Assembly: GCA_037443565.1 (NCBI GenBank)
Contig: JBBIOB010000009.1
Location: 1 to 64,000, forward strand
DNA from: Fervidifonticultor_A sp037443565
GTDB lineage: Bacteria; Sysuimicrobiota; Sysuimicrobiia; Sysuimicrobiales; Humicultoraceae
Reading direction: 5' to 3'
DNA: 64,000 bases
Shown here: positions 17,373 to 26,552 of the stretch, in pieces
Layout: each line of letters opens with the position of its first letter
Position numbering within the stretch: the first letter of the stretch is position 1
Notes under the pieces: model-generated
Told to the model about the DNA's origin: nothing
The model's input: only the letters and a program-made list of their open reading frames with translations
Database searches by the model: none
Position numbers and translations under genes: made by a program

Positions 17373-19214
17373 ATGCGTGTTGTGATTCCGTGGACGCTCG
17401 CGCTGGTCCTGGCGGCGGGTGCGGTACCGGCCGTCGGACAGCCGAGCGTCACAATTATCGTCAATGGCGTACCGGTATCGCTGGCCGCGCCTGCGTATGT
17501 TCAGGCCGGCCAGATCATGATACCGGGCATCCGTGTGTTCGAGTCGTTCGGCGCCGCCGCGGTCTGGCATCCTGCCGATCGGACGCTCATGGTCACCAAC
17601 CGCACCGGGCTCATGATCCGGCTGCGGATGGGAGAGGCCTCGGCCACCGTCAACGGCGAAGTCCGCTCGCTGCCGGTGGCTCCCCTGGTGATGCACAACC
17701 AGCCGTATGTGCCCGCCGTTTCCGTCTTTGCGGCGCTGGGCGCGTGGGTCCGGTTCGATGAGGCGGTCCGCACCCTTCATGTGGCGTCGCAGATCACCGC
17801 GATGCGCGCACGGCGGACCGACCATGGCGTGCGCGTCGTCCTCGAGGCCACCGGACCGCTGCGGGCCGAGACCCGGACACTGACGAATCCGGACCGGCTC
17901 GTCGTCGACCTTCACGGCGGCGCGTGGCGCGCGGATGGCGACGAGGTGTTCGTCGGCGATGCGGGCGTCCTCCGGGTACGCGCGGCGCAGTTCCAGATCA
18001 AGCCGTACATCACGCGGGTGGTCTTCGACCTGCGGCAGCCGATCGATGCTCGGACCCAGACGGCGACCGATTCGTTCGCCTTCACGATCGAGGTGCGGCC
18101 GCGCGGCCAGACGCCTGCCGTGCAGCGGCCGGTCGGGCCGGCGGCGTCCGACCCGTCTGTCGTGGCAGGCGCAGAAGGTCCGTCGGCGCTCCCTCCTCCG
18201 GCCGTTCCTCCTCCGCCTGCGGCTCCTGCGCCGTCGACCGTGGATCCCCTGCCGCCGCCGGACTACGACCCTGATCGGCCCTCGACGCACGAGGCCCCCG
18301 GTCTGCTGCCCGATCCCGTGCCCGCAGACGGGATCCCGCGCGTGCGGCAGGTGCGCATCGAGCAGCTCGGGACTCTCCTGCGCGTGCTGGTCGAGGGAAC
18401 GCTGCCCCTGCAGTACGTCGTGCGCGAGCTGCCGGATCCCGACCGCCTGGTGGTTGATGTCGAAGGCGCGATCTTTCTCCCGGTGAAGCAGGAGATTCCG
18501 GTGGTCGGGGGGGTCGTCAGCGAGGTCCGGGCGGCGCAATTCCAGACCGACCCGCACATCACCCGCGTGGTGGTAGAGATGCGGCACAAGTCCGCCTACA
18601 CGGTCTCCGCGGGCGCGGACGGCGGCCAGACGATCGTAGTCGAGATCCCTGAGCCGTCGTTCCGCGGGCACATCGTCGCCGTCGATGCCGGCCACGGCGG
18701 CCGCGACCCGGGCGCGATCGGGCCGACTGGCCTGATGGAGAAGGACGTGAACCTCGATGTCGCCCAGCGCCTGCGTGAGATGCTGGTGCGGTCGGGCATC
18801 CGCGTCGTGATGACCCGCGAGGCCGACGTGTTCGTCGAGCTCCCCGATCGGTCGCGCATGGCGAAGCGGCAGGGTGCGACGGTGTTCGTGAGCATCCACG
18901 CCAACGCGTCCACGCGGCCCGCGGCCAGCGGGTCCGAGACCTACTACCTCACGCCGCAGAGCCAGGTGCTCGCCCAACTCGTCCAGGAAGAGCTCGGCCG
19001 CGTCCCCAACCTGATCAACCGCGGCGCAAAGACGGCCAACTTCCTGGTCCTGCGCGAGAGCGACATGCCCGCGGTGCTGGTCGAAGTCGCCTACCTGTCC
19101 AACGTCGACGAGGAAGCGCGTCTCCGCCGGCCCGAGTTCCGCCAGCGTCTGGCGGAGGCGGTGTCGCGCGGAGTGCGGCGGTTCCTCGCGGTCTACCCGG
19201 TTCCGGCGAACTGA
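17373..19214 (+). CDS. N-acetylmuramoyl-L-alanine amidase with AMIN domains
   Basis: 613 residues. A signal peptide (cleavage near AVG-QPS at about 22) leads to a copper-amine-oxidase-N-like domain (about 25-140), then two AMIN domains (about 142-245 and 322-425) separated by a Pro-rich linker, and a C-terminal Amidase_3 domain (about 430-610). AMIN domains guide such enzymes to the cell envelope. The zinc site is DAGHGGRDPGA, LMEKDVNLDV and VSIHANAS, and the catalytic Glu is in LVEVAYLSN. It cleaves the stem peptide from MurNAc during wall turnover or cell separation. It precedes rph and rdgB, the order common in Gram-positive-type genomes. Confidence 0.93.
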   Translation: MRVVIPWTLALVLAAGAVPAVGQPSVTIIVNGVPVSLAAPAYVQAGQIMIPGIRVFESFGAAAVWHPADRTLMVTNRTGLMIRLRMGEASATVNGEVRSLPVAPLVMHNQPYVPAVSVFAALGAWVRFDEAVRTLHVASQITAMRARRTDHGVRVVLEATGPLRAETRTLTNPDRLVVDLHGGAWRADGDEVFVGDAGVLRVRAAQFQIKPYITRVVFDLRQPIDARTQTATDSFAFTIEVRPRGQTPAVQRPVGPAASDPSVVAGAEGPSALPPPAVPPPPAAPAPSTVDPLPPPDYDPDRPSTHEAPGLLPDPVPADGIPRVRQVRIEQLGTLLRVLVEGTLPLQYVVRELPDPDRLVVDVEGAIFLPVKQEIPVVGGVVSEVRAAQFQTDPHITRVVVEMRHKSAYTVSAGADGGQTIVVEIPEPSFRGHIVAVDAGHGGRDPGAIGPTGLMEKDVNLDVAQRLREMLVRSGIRVVMTREADVFVELPDRSRMAKRQGATVFVSIHANASTRPAASGSETYYLTPQSQVLAQLVQEELGRVPNLINRGAKTANFLVLRESDMPAVLVEVAYLSNVDEEARLRRPEFRQRLAEAVSRGVRRFLAVYPVPAN

Positions 19215-19320
19215 TCCGCGTGCGCCTCGCGTGCGGGCCGCCTGACCCCAGGAGTCGGTCGGGGGCGCCGCGAAATCATGGGCGGTCCGCTATCAGCCCA
19301 GGACCCCCGGGAGTTTCCGA

Positions 19321-20055
19321 ATGCCGCGAACTGATGGACGCAGGCCGGACGATCTCCGGCCGGTCGAGATCACCCGCCACTTCATTCCCCCTGCCGAAGG
19401 ATCGGTGCTCATCACCCTGGGACAGACACGCGTGGTCTGCACCGCGACGGTCGAGGAGCGGCTCCCGCCGTGGCTGCGGGGTGCCGGGCAGGGGTGGGTC
19501 ACGGCCGAGTACGGCATGCTGCCGCGCTCGACGCACGAACGCACGCCGCGCGACCCCGGCCGGCAGGGCGGCCGCGTCCACGAGATCCAACGGCTCATCG
19601 GCCGGTCGCTGCGCGCCGCGGTCGACCTCCAGAAGCTCGGTGAACGCACCATCACCGTGGACTGCGACGTGATCCAGGCCGACGGCGGCACGCGGACGGC
19701 GTCGATCACCGGGGCGATGGTGGCGCTGGTTGACGCCCTGGTCGTGCTGCGCCGCACGGGCGCGCTGCCCTGGTGGCCCCTGCGCGAGTTCGTGGCCGCC
19801 ACGAGCGTGGGCATCGTCGAGAACGAGATGATGCTCGACCTCACGTACACCGAGGACTCCCGGGCCCGGGTGGATCTGAACCTGATCATGACCGAATCGG
19901 GCCGGATCGTGGAGATCCAGGGCACGGCCGAGGGTCCGCCGTACACACGGCAGGAGCTACTGGCACTGATGACCCTGGGCGAAAAGGGGATCCGCACGCT
20001 GGTCGAGGCGCAGAAGCAAGCGCTCGGCGACGTGCTGGCGACGTTGCCTCGTTGA
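19321..20055 (+). CDS. rph: Ribonuclease PH
   Basis: A phosphorolytic 3'-5' exoribonuclease that trims tRNA 3' ends, acting as a ring hexamer. It has 244 residues, family length. Motifs are RPVEITRHFIPPAEGSVLI, WVTAEYGMLPRST, RVHEIQRLIGRSLRAAVDL, TVDCDVIQADGGTRTASITG and the phosphate or metal site region LDLTYTEDSRARVDLNL. It lies 106 bp after the amidase and 47 bp before rdgB, probably within one operon. Confidence 0.96.
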   Translation: MPRTDGRRPDDLRPVEITRHFIPPAEGSVLITLGQTRVVCTATVEERLPPWLRGAGQGWVTAEYGMLPRSTHERTPRDPGRQGGRVHEIQRLIGRSLRAAVDLQKLGERTITVDCDVIQADGGTRTASITGAMVALVDALVVLRRTGALPWWPLREFVAATSVGIVENEMMLDLTYTEDSRARVDLNLIMTESGRIVEIQGTAEGPPYTRQELLALMTLGEKGIRTLVEAQKQALGDVLATLPR

Positions 20056-20102
20056 TCCGCCTGCGCCGGTCCCGGTGAGTCCCATCCTCACGAAGCCCCT
20101 CC

Positions 20103-20753
20103 ATGTCGCCTGAGTCGCCTGCGGCCGCCGAGCCTCTCGTCGTAGTGCTCGCCACGCGCAATCCCGGCAAGGTGCGCGAGATGCTGGCCCTGCTTGCCGG
20201 TCTGCCCGTGCAGATCCGCACGCTCGATGACTACCCCGCCATCCCGACGCTGCCCGAGGTGGGGACGACGTTTGAGGCCAACGCAACCGGCAAGGCGGTG
20301 ACCGTCGCGCGTCTGGCCGGGCAGGTCGCGCTCGCGGACGACTCGGGGCTCGAGGTGGATCCCCTGGGCGGCGCGCCGGGCGTCGACTCCGCGACGTTTC
20401 TGGGTCCAGCCGCCACCGACGAAGACCGCAACGCCTGGGTCCTGGGCCGGCTGCGGGGAGTGGCCGAAGGGCTGCGGACCGCGCGTTTCAGGGCCGTGGT
20501 CGCAGTGGCGCGGCCGGATGGCGACGTGCGGTCCTTTGAAGGGACCTGTGAGGGTAGGATCGCGGACGCGCCGCGGGGCGACTACGGGTTCGGCTACGAC
20601 CCGATCTTCTTCGTCCCCGCCTACGGGCGGACGATGGCCGAGCTGCCGCCTGAGATCAAAAACCGGATCAGTCACCGCGCCAGGGCCGTCGAAGCCGCGC
20701 GCCCGTACCTGGAGGCGCTCGCGCGGGCGCAGGGCGGCCTGCCGCCGTCGTAG
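20103..20753 (+). CDS. rdgB: XTP/dITP pyrophosphatase (HAM1/RdgB)
   Basis: Hydrolyses non-canonical purine nucleoside triphosphates to monophosphates, keeping ITP and XTP out of nucleic acids. It has 216 residues. The substrate loop VLATRNPGKVREM is near the start, FEANATGKAVTVARLAG carries the conserved Lys, ALADDSGLEVDPLGGAPGV the metal-binding Asp pair, and YGFGYDPIFFVP plus ISHRARAV close the site. The ATG at 20103 has only a weak ribosome site, so a slightly different start is possible. The rph-rdgB pairing is common. Confidence 0.95.
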   Translation: MSPESPAAAEPLVVVLATRNPGKVREMLALLAGLPVQIRTLDDYPAIPTLPEVGTTFEANATGKAVTVARLAGQVALADDSGLEVDPLGGAPGVDSATFLGPAATDEDRNAWVLGRLRGVAEGLRTARFRAVVAVARPDGDVRSFEGTCEGRIADAPRGDYGFGYDPIFFVPAYGRTMAELPPEIKNRISHRARAVEAARPYLEALARAQGGLPPS

Positions 20754-20825
20754 TGCGGGCAGGAGGACCCGGCGAGTGCGACCAAATACACCGGGAAGAG
20801 TGGCTCGCCGGAGCCGGGGTGTCTG

Positions 20826-21518
20826 ATGGACTTTGGGGCGTTTCTGCGCTACTGGGCGCTGACGTTCGCGGTGTTCGTGTTCTACATCTTTGCGCTGGCT
20901 GTCGCGTCGCTGGACGTGTTTGCCAACCTGGCCGAGACCGCGCGCAAGCGCCGGGGTGAGCGCAAGCCGATCGTGCTCGATCCCAATCCGCTCGCGGGCA
21001 AGAGCATCGCCGAGACGATCTTCCCCGGTCCGGGCCAACAGCTCGACGACAAGCGCGAGTGGGTGGCCCGCCTGGCCGACGAGATCGTCCGCAAGGTCAA
21101 CCCCAACCCGCCGGTTGAGACGCTGGTGCTCGAGGATTCCAAGGGCCATCCGCTGGTGCACTTCAGCAATGGGACGCGGCTGGAGACCTACCGCTTCGAC
21201 CGCGCGCACATCGAGGCGGCGATGGCCGGCGACACGCCCCGCGTAGCGGAGGTGGCCGACCGGCTCACGCGCCACCTGATGGCGGACTTCTTGGGCAAGG
21301 AAGACGTGCGGCCGCCTCGCACCACCGAGCTCGCGCGCGAGGCCGCGGCGAAGCCCGCGCCTGCCGAGCCCAGGCCCGTTGCGGCGCCTCCTGAGAAGCC
21401 CGCAGCCCAGCCCGCCGGCGATCCCGAAGCGATGAGCCGCGAAGAGCGCCTGGCCGCGGCGCGGGCCAAGGCCGAGGCACTGCGCGCGGCCCGACAGGCG
21501 ACGAAGCCTGAGGAGTGA
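20826..21518 (+). CDS. Membrane-anchored protein of unknown function
   Basis: 230 residues. One N-terminal transmembrane helix (about 8-30, YWALTFAVFVFYIFALAVA) is followed by basic residues, a charged folded region (about 45-155, with LETLVLEDSKGHPLVHF-like strand content) and a disordered Ala/Pro/Glu-rich tail with repeated EERLAAARAKAEALRAAR helix at the end. By the positive-inside rule the bulk is cytoplasmic. I do not recognise the family. It follows rdgB by 72 bp on the same strand and is probably the last gene of that operon. Confidence 0.75.
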   Translation: MDFGAFLRYWALTFAVFVFYIFALAVASLDVFANLAETARKRRGERKPIVLDPNPLAGKSIAETIFPGPGQQLDDKREWVARLADEIVRKVNPNPPVETLVLEDSKGHPLVHFSNGTRLETYRFDRAHIEAAMAGDTPRVAEVADRLTRHLMADFLGKEDVRPPRTTELAREAAAKPAPAEPRPVAAPPEKPAAQPAGDPEAMSREERLAAARAKAEALRAARQATKPEE

Positions 21519-21634
21519 CGCGAGTTGCTGGAGTTCTGAACGTACGATGACCGTCAGGCCACTGCGGCGCTGTCGCGCGGTCTCACCGTGCGCGGCGTCT
21601 GAAGCGGCGTGCGGGGGGAGCGCCGGGCGGCCGT

Positions 21635-23278
21635 TCAGATCAGCTCGCCATCGGCCCGCCGCAGCAGCGCCCGCCGCGCCAGCGGCACCGGCGGCGCGCC
21701 CAGCCCGATCAGCCGGTCGTGAAACTCCCGCAGCGAGAACGCCGCGCCGCGCTCGGCCCGATAGTCGTCCCGGAGCCGGCGCACCATGAACTTGCCCAGC
21801 GTGTAGTTTAGGTAGCCCGGATCGAAGGTGCCGCGCACCGCCTCCTTGCGTGCGGTGAGCGGCTCCATGAAGGCGCGTTCCTCGAACAGGCGCGCGGCCT
21901 GGTCGACGGTCATCTCCCCGGCGTGCATGTGGATCGCGGCCAGGTAGCGCGCCTGGCGCACGAGCGCCTCGGCCAAGTAGGCCAGGCGGAACTGCGGCGT
22001 CGGATCCACACCCACCTCGAGCATCATCTCTTCGGTGTAGTGGGCCCAGCCCTCGATGAAGGAGTACGACGTCAGTACCTTGGCCGCGAGCGAGGGCGCG
22101 CGCCGCACGTGCATGAAGTGCACGAAGTGTCCGGGATAGGCCTCGTGGATGCTCACGGTCTTGAGCGTGGCGTAGTCGAACTTGGTCAGCCACTCCTCGC
22201 GGCGCTCGGGCGGCCAGGCCGGATCCGGCGGGGTCACGTAGTAGTACGACTCGGTCGCCATCTCCTCGAGGGCGCCGGCGGTGTCCATCATGGCGAAGGC
22301 CCACCGGTTGAACGCCGGCGTCTCTTCGACGATGGGCCGGATCTCCCCGGGCAGTGAGACGATCTCGCGCTCGATCAGGAACCGCCGCAGGGCTTCCAGC
22401 ATCCCCTGGACCTCGGGGATGAGCCGTTCCTCGCTCGGGTGGTCCTGTCCCAGCCGGCGCATGACTTCCTTGGGTGGCGATGAGGGGTCGATGCGCCCGG
22501 CGGTTGCGGTCACGTCCTCGGTGAGGCACGCCAGCTCGGCCTCACCGAGGGCGAGCAGCCGGTCGAGCGGCGTCTCGACCATCTCGCCCGTGCGCAGCAT
22601 CTCGCGGAAGGTCGCCTCACCGATGGCGAAGCCGTCGCCGGCACGCGCCCGGGTGCCTTCGAGAAACGCGCTGACCGTGCGCAGCGCATCGATCGCGCTT
22701 GCCCGCGCCGCCTCCAACCGCGCCCGCAGCGCGCCGTCAGTGATCTCACCGGCGTATCGGGCAAGCTCATCCTGGTAGAACGCCAGGTGGCCCGCAAAGA
22801 CGTCCTGCGCGGTCTCGACGATCGGCCGCGCCAGCGGCTCACGGAGGTGCCCTCGCATCTCGTCCAGCACCCTGGGTACGTCCTCGAGATGGCTGGTCAG
22901 CGCCTTCAGGCGCTCCTGGAGGGGCGCGTAGTTGCGCTTGAGGTACGTGGTCAAGTCGAGCACATAGCTCCATGAGATCGGATCACGCTGGTGCTGGCGC
23001 CAGACCTTCCACATGAAGCGCTCACGCGCGATCGCCTGCTCGATGAGCGCCGCGTCGATGGCCGCCTGGCCGGTGCGCGCCGAAGGCCCGAGCGCCCGGA
23101 ACCTGTGCTCCCAGGCGTCCAGTGTCCGCAGGAAGGCGTCGATCGACGCCTGCGAGTAGTCCCCCGCCCGGCCGTCGTACAGGTGCAGGCCGAGCCCGGC
23201 CCCGAGCGTAGGGTAGAACTCCAGGTAGTCGGCGATGAAGCCGCGGGCGAGGCGTTCGAGGGTGTCATCGGAGGACAT
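21635..23278 (-). CDS. DUF885 family predicted zinc peptidase
   Basis: 547 residues, mostly helical. The signature is TVSIHEAYPGHFVHFMH, the HExxPGH metal motif of DUF885, followed after about 20 residues by FIEGWAHYTEEMMLE with the further Glu ligand. These features place it with M32-like gluzincin peptidases; activity is inferred from the family. No signal peptide is seen. The start at 23278 has a weak ribosome site (GGAG). The gene converges with the unknown membrane-anchored gene across 116 bp in which no clear terminator was found. Confidence 0.88.
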   Translation of the reverse strand: MSSDDTLERLARGFIADYLEFYPTLGAGLGLHLYDGRAGDYSQASIDAFLRTLDAWEHRFRALGPSARTGQAAIDAALIEQAIARERFMWKVWRQHQRDPISWSYVLDLTTYLKRNYAPLQERLKALTSHLEDVPRVLDEMRGHLREPLARPIVETAQDVFAGHLAFYQDELARYAGEITDGALRARLEAARASAIDALRTVSAFLEGTRARAGDGFAIGEATFREMLRTGEMVETPLDRLLALGEAELACLTEDVTATAGRIDPSSPPKEVMRRLGQDHPSEERLIPEVQGMLEALRRFLIEREIVSLPGEIRPIVEETPAFNRWAFAMMDTAGALEEMATESYYYVTPPDPAWPPERREEWLTKFDYATLKTVSIHEAYPGHFVHFMHVRRAPSLAAKVLTSYSFIEGWAHYTEEMMLEVGVDPTPQFRLAYLAEALVRQARYLAAIHMHAGEMTVDQAARLFEERAFMEPLTARKEAVRGTFDPGYLNYTLGKFMVRRLRDDYRAERGAAFSLREFHDRLIGLGAPPVPLARRALLRRADGELI

Positions 23279-23504
23279 GGCGACTCCAGGGGAGTGGGGT
23301 CAACTCACGGGACGCTTCCCGTTTCTGCGGTCCCCGCCGGGACTCCTGTGCACGGCCCGTCATCATGCGGGAGCCCGAGTAGGTCCCCCTAAAGTATCAG
23401 GTTTGGGTGCCCGAAAAATCGGTCGGCGACCTGATCGACGCCAGGGACACCCCGCTCCATTCTTGAGGTAGTGGGTTAGGATTCAGCCAGGGGCAGGCGT
23501 CGCC

Positions 23505-25463
23505 ATGGCACTCCAGAGCACAGTCGACACCCCGCGCGTGATCGCGCTGCTTGGGCAGCACAACGTGGGCAAGTCGGTGCTCTTCCACCGCTTGACGGGG
23601 CGATACGCGACCGTGTCCAACTACGCCGGGACCACCGTGGAGGTCGCGCGTGGAGTCGCACACCGGCTGGCCGGCGCGACCATTGTTGACACGCCCGGGA
23701 TCCTTACGCTCCCGTCGCGGACCGAGGACGAGCAGGCTACCGCGGACGTTCTGCTGCGCGAGCCCTTGAGCGCGATCGTCCAGGTGGGCGATGCGAAGAA
23801 CCTCCGTCGGGTGCTCCCGCTGACCCTGCAGCTCGCCGAAGCCGGGGTGCCGCTGGTGCTGGCGCTCAACATGATTGACGAGGCCAGCGACCGCGGCATC
23901 GGCATCGACCATGCCCGGCTCCAGGAGCGGCTCGGCTTGCCGGTCGTGCCCACCATCGCGACGCGGGGGAGCGGCGTGGACGCCCTGGCCGCCGCAGTCG
24001 CCTCGGCCCAGTCCTCATCCCTCTCCGTCTCATATCCGGCGGAAATCGAAGCGGCGGTAGCTGAGATCGGTCCCCTCCTGCCGAGGGCCTCCATTGCGCC
24101 GCGAGCGGTGGCGCTCCTCTGGCTGTGCCGCGATCCTGCGGTCGAGCGCTGGCTGGAAGCCCAGGTGGCGCCGGCCGAGGCCGAGCAGCTTCGCGAGCGG
24201 CGCACGCAGCTGCAGATGGCGTTTGTGGAGCCCTTGTCCGTTGTCGTGCAGCGCGCCCGCCAGGGGGAAGCCGACCGGCTCGCCTCCGTCGTGGCGACCG
24301 AGGCTCGGGGTGGATGGGTGGCGGTGGGCGCGCGCCTCGGCCGGCTGGCCGTGCATCCTCTTTGGGGCCTGCCACTCCTTGGGGGCGTGCTCTATGCCCT
24401 GTACTGGTTCGTCGGCATCTTCGGGGCCGGGACCCTGGTGGGATGGCTGGAGGAAGACCTCTTCGGCGGGCTGATCAACCCCTGGGTGGCCGACGTCCTC
24501 GCGAGATTCATCCCGGTCGGCTGGCTGGCGGACTTCATCGTGGGGGAGTACGGGTTGTGGACCATGGGCATGACCTACGCCCTGGCGCTGATCCTGCCGA
24601 TTGTCACCACGTTCTTCCTCGCCTTCGGCGTGCTCGAGGACACCGGCTATCTGCCCCGCTTGTCGGTGCTGACCAATCGCATCTTCAGCCTGCTCGGGCT
24701 CAACGGCCGAGCCGTGCTGCCGATGGTGCTGGGACTCGGCTGCGTCACGATGGCGACCATGACCACCCGAATTCTCGAGAGCCGGCGGGATCGACTCCTC
24801 GTGATTCTGCTCCTGGCGCTGGCGGTACCCTGCTCGGCCCAGCTGGGCGTGGTCATGGGGATGCTGGCCGGGGTCTCGTTCGTGGCGACCATGATCTGGT
24901 CGGCCGCGGTGGTCGCGGTTCTGGTGGCGGTCGGCGCGCTCGCGGCGAGGCTGGTGCCCGGCGAGCGATCGTCGTTGCTCGTCGAGCTGCCGCCACTGCG
25001 CCGACCCATGCTGTCCAACGTGGTCATCAAGACGGTGGCGCGCGTCGAGTGGTACCTCAAGGAAGTCGTCCCACTCTTTCTGGTCGGCACGGCCCTCCTG
25101 TTCGCGCTCGACGCGGCGGGCGTGCTCCCGCGCCTGGTCCGCGCAGGCGAGCCGCTGGTCACGGGGTGGCTCGGCCTGCCGCGAGAGGCCAGCACGGCCT
25201 TTCTCATGGGGTTCCTCCGCCGGGACTTCGGCGCGTCAGGGCTGTTCGCGATGGAGGCCCAAGGGGCGCTCACCCCGGTGCAGGTCGTCGTCGCGATGGT
25301 GACGATCACGCTGTTCATCCCGTGCGTGGCCAGCGTCTTCATGATTGCCCGGGAGCGCAGCACGAAGACGGCGATCGCGATGGTGGCGGTGGTATTCCCG
25401 CTGGCGTTTCTCGTCGGCGGGCTGCTGTATCGTCTCCTGGCGTTTGTGGGGTGGGGCTCGTGA
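23505..25463 (+). CDS. feoB: Ferrous iron transporter FeoB
   Basis: 652 residues. An N-terminal G domain has G1 GQHNVGKS at 17-24, G3 DTPG near 64 and G4 NMID near 123, and is followed by a helical linker. The membrane part from about 285 has the two Gate motifs; the first includes FGVLEDTGYLPRLSVL with the conserved Cys in LGLGCVTMATMTTRILES, the second PCSAQLGVVMGM. It imports Fe(II) across the cytoplasmic membrane, gated by GTP hydrolysis. The stop overlaps the GTG of the FeoA gene, so the two are translationally coupled. No Fur box was recognised upstream. Confidence 0.95.
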   Translation: MALQSTVDTPRVIALLGQHNVGKSVLFHRLTGRYATVSNYAGTTVEVARGVAHRLAGATIVDTPGILTLPSRTEDEQATADVLLREPLSAIVQVGDAKNLRRVLPLTLQLAEAGVPLVLALNMIDEASDRGIGIDHARLQERLGLPVVPTIATRGSGVDALAAAVASAQSSSLSVSYPAEIEAAVAEIGPLLPRASIAPRAVALLWLCRDPAVERWLEAQVAPAEAEQLRERRTQLQMAFVEPLSVVVQRARQGEADRLASVVATEARGGWVAVGARLGRLAVHPLWGLPLLGGVLYALYWFVGIFGAGTLVGWLEEDLFGGLINPWVADVLARFIPVGWLADFIVGEYGLWTMGMTYALALILPIVTTFFLAFGVLEDTGYLPRLSVLTNRIFSLLGLNGRAVLPMVLGLGCVTMATMTTRILESRRDRLLVILLLALAVPCSAQLGVVMGMLAGVSFVATMIWSAAVVAVLVAVGALAARLVPGERSSLLVELPPLRRPMLSNVVIKTVARVEWYLKEVVPLFLVGTALLFALDAAGVLPRLVRAGEPLVTGWLGLPREASTAFLMGFLRRDFGASGLFAMEAQGALTPVQVVVAMVTITLFIPCVASVFMIARERSTKTAIAMVAVVFPLAFLVGGLLYRLLAFVGWGS

Positions 25464-25924
25464 CGCGAACACAGATCGTCTGCACCATGTGCGGGACGTC
25501 GTTCGACGGAGCGGTCAATGGCGCGTGCACCGCATGCCCGATGCATCGGGGATGCCACATGGTCTGTTGCCCCGCCTGCGGCCACTCCTTTCCGGACCCA
25601 TCCAGATCGCGGCTCGCGCGATGGGTGAGCCGGCTGCTGGCCGGTCCCCGGGCGCCGCTGGGCATCGGGCCTCCTTCAATGGGCAACGCGGTCGTCCCGT
25701 GCGGGCTCACGCTCCGCGACGTCAAGGCAGGATGTCGGGCCTGCGTGCTCAGGCTGGACGGCGTTTCGCCGGTCCGGCGAGAGCAGCTTGAGGCGATAGG
25801 GCTGAGAGCCGGTCGCCCGGTGCGCGTGATCCAACACACACCCGTGACCGTAGTGGCGGTGGACCAGACGGAGATCGCCCTGGAGCGGGACCTCGCGCGC
25901 GGAATCTCCGTGATCGCTGACTGA
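25460..25924 (+). CDS. feoA: FeoA-domain protein with N-terminal Cys-rich domain
   Basis: 154 residues. GTG at 25460 overlaps the feoB stop codon. The first 45 residues hold two CxxC pairs and several extra Cys and His (CTMCGTSF, CTACPMHRGCHMVCCPACGHSF), a likely zinc or iron site. A basic amphipathic link follows, and the C-terminal 80 residues are the SH3-like FeoA domain (VRREQLEAIGLRAGRPVRVI). FeoA assists FeoB in iron uptake. A fused Cys-rich module is seen in FeoA proteins of several Gram-positive-type lineages and may sense iron, which is inference. Confidence 0.85.
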   Translation: MTRTQIVCTMCGTSFDGAVNGACTACPMHRGCHMVCCPACGHSFPDPSRSRLARWVSRLLAGPRAPLGIGPPSMGNAVVPCGLTLRDVKAGCRACVLRLDGVSPVRREQLEAIGLRAGRPVRVIQHTPVTVVAVDQTEIALERDLARGISVIAD

Positions 25925-25937
25925 CCATCCCGGGCCG

Positions 25938-25943
25938 TATCAT
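25938..25943 (+). promoter_or_regulatory. -10 box six bases before the cupin start
   Basis: TATCAT ends 6 nt before the cupin ATG at 25950, so transcription would begin at or next to the start codon. The spacer contains AGGAG, which could alternatively serve as a ribosome site on a read-through transcript from feoAB. Confidence 0.4.
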
Positions 25944-25949
25944 AGGAGC

Positions 25950-26309
25950 ATGGAGACCGCGACACCGTCACCCTACACGCTCATCCACGATCTGGGAGGA
26001 CTCGCCTCGGCACCGCCCGACAGCATCGTGAGCCGTACGTTCCACAGAGATCCCGCGGTGAAGGCGGTCTTCTTCGCCTTCGCGCCGGGGCAGGAGCTGT
26101 CCGAGCACACAGCTTCGACCGCCGCCATCCTGCACGTGCTCAGCGGCGAGGCACGGCTCACCCTCGGAGCAGATGCGCACGAGGTGTCCGGCGGCGCCTG
26201 GGTCTGGATGCGACCCGGGCTCCCGCACAGCCTGCGGGCGAAGACGCCGGTGCAGACGCTCTTGTTGCTGCTCCAAGGGTCTGCTACGATCGCATCCGAC
26301 GGGGCGTAG
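25950..26309 (+). CDS. Small cupin-domain protein
   Basis: 119 residues forming a single Cupin_2 barrel. Motif 1 is partial (GQELSEHTASTAAILHVLSG, with His in SEHT) and motif 2 is GGAWVWMRPGLPHSL with one His. The metal set is therefore reduced but plausible. The function cannot be assigned; such proteins often bind small ligands or detoxify. The stop codon lies inside the 5' acceptor arm of tRNA-Pro, so the genes overlap by 10 bp. It follows feoA by 25 bp. Confidence 0.8.
   Translation: METATPSPYTLIHDLGGLASAPPDSIVSRTFHRDPAVKAVFFAFAPGQELSEHTASTAAILHVLSGEARLTLGADAHEVSGGAWVWMRPGLPHSLRAKTPVQTLLLLLQGSATIASDGA
26282..26290 (+). promoter_or_regulatory. Extended -10 for tRNA-Pro inside the cupin gene
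   Basis: TGCTACGAT lies in the last codons of the cupin gene and ends 9 nt before the tRNA 5' end, giving a 2-3 nt leader. The spacing is right for a tRNA promoter. Confidence 0.5.
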
Positions 26310-26376
26310 CGCAGCCTGGCAGCGCGTCTGCTTTGGGAGCAGAAGGTCCCCGGTTCAAATCCGGGCGCCCCGACCA
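26300..26376 (+). tRNA. tRNA-Pro (anticodon TGG)
   Basis: The acceptor arm CGGGGCG pairs with CGCCCCG. The anticodon stem TCTGC/GCAGA closes the loop TTTGGGA, giving anticodon TGG. The T arm CCCGG-TTCAAAT-CCGGG is perfect, and ACCA with the CCA tail is encoded. Its first 10 bases double as the end of the cupin gene. Confidence 0.96.
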
Positions 26377-26552
26377 AATCCAGTCCTGATGCGGGTTTCC
26401 CCTGTTTTGCCCTGCCTAGAGCGGGGGCATTTCCGGGGGAAGGAGCAGACGCTCATCTGCTCCACGCTGCCGTGCAGCGCCAGCGGATCGGGTTCGGGCG
26501 GCGCCGGCAGCACCCGGCGGACGACGAACGGCGTTGTTTGTGAGGAAGCTGC

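Noticed and set aside
20088..22529. An 813-codon reverse frame across rdgB and the following genes
   Set aside because: It crosses three better-supported genes on both strands and shows only low-complexity composition.
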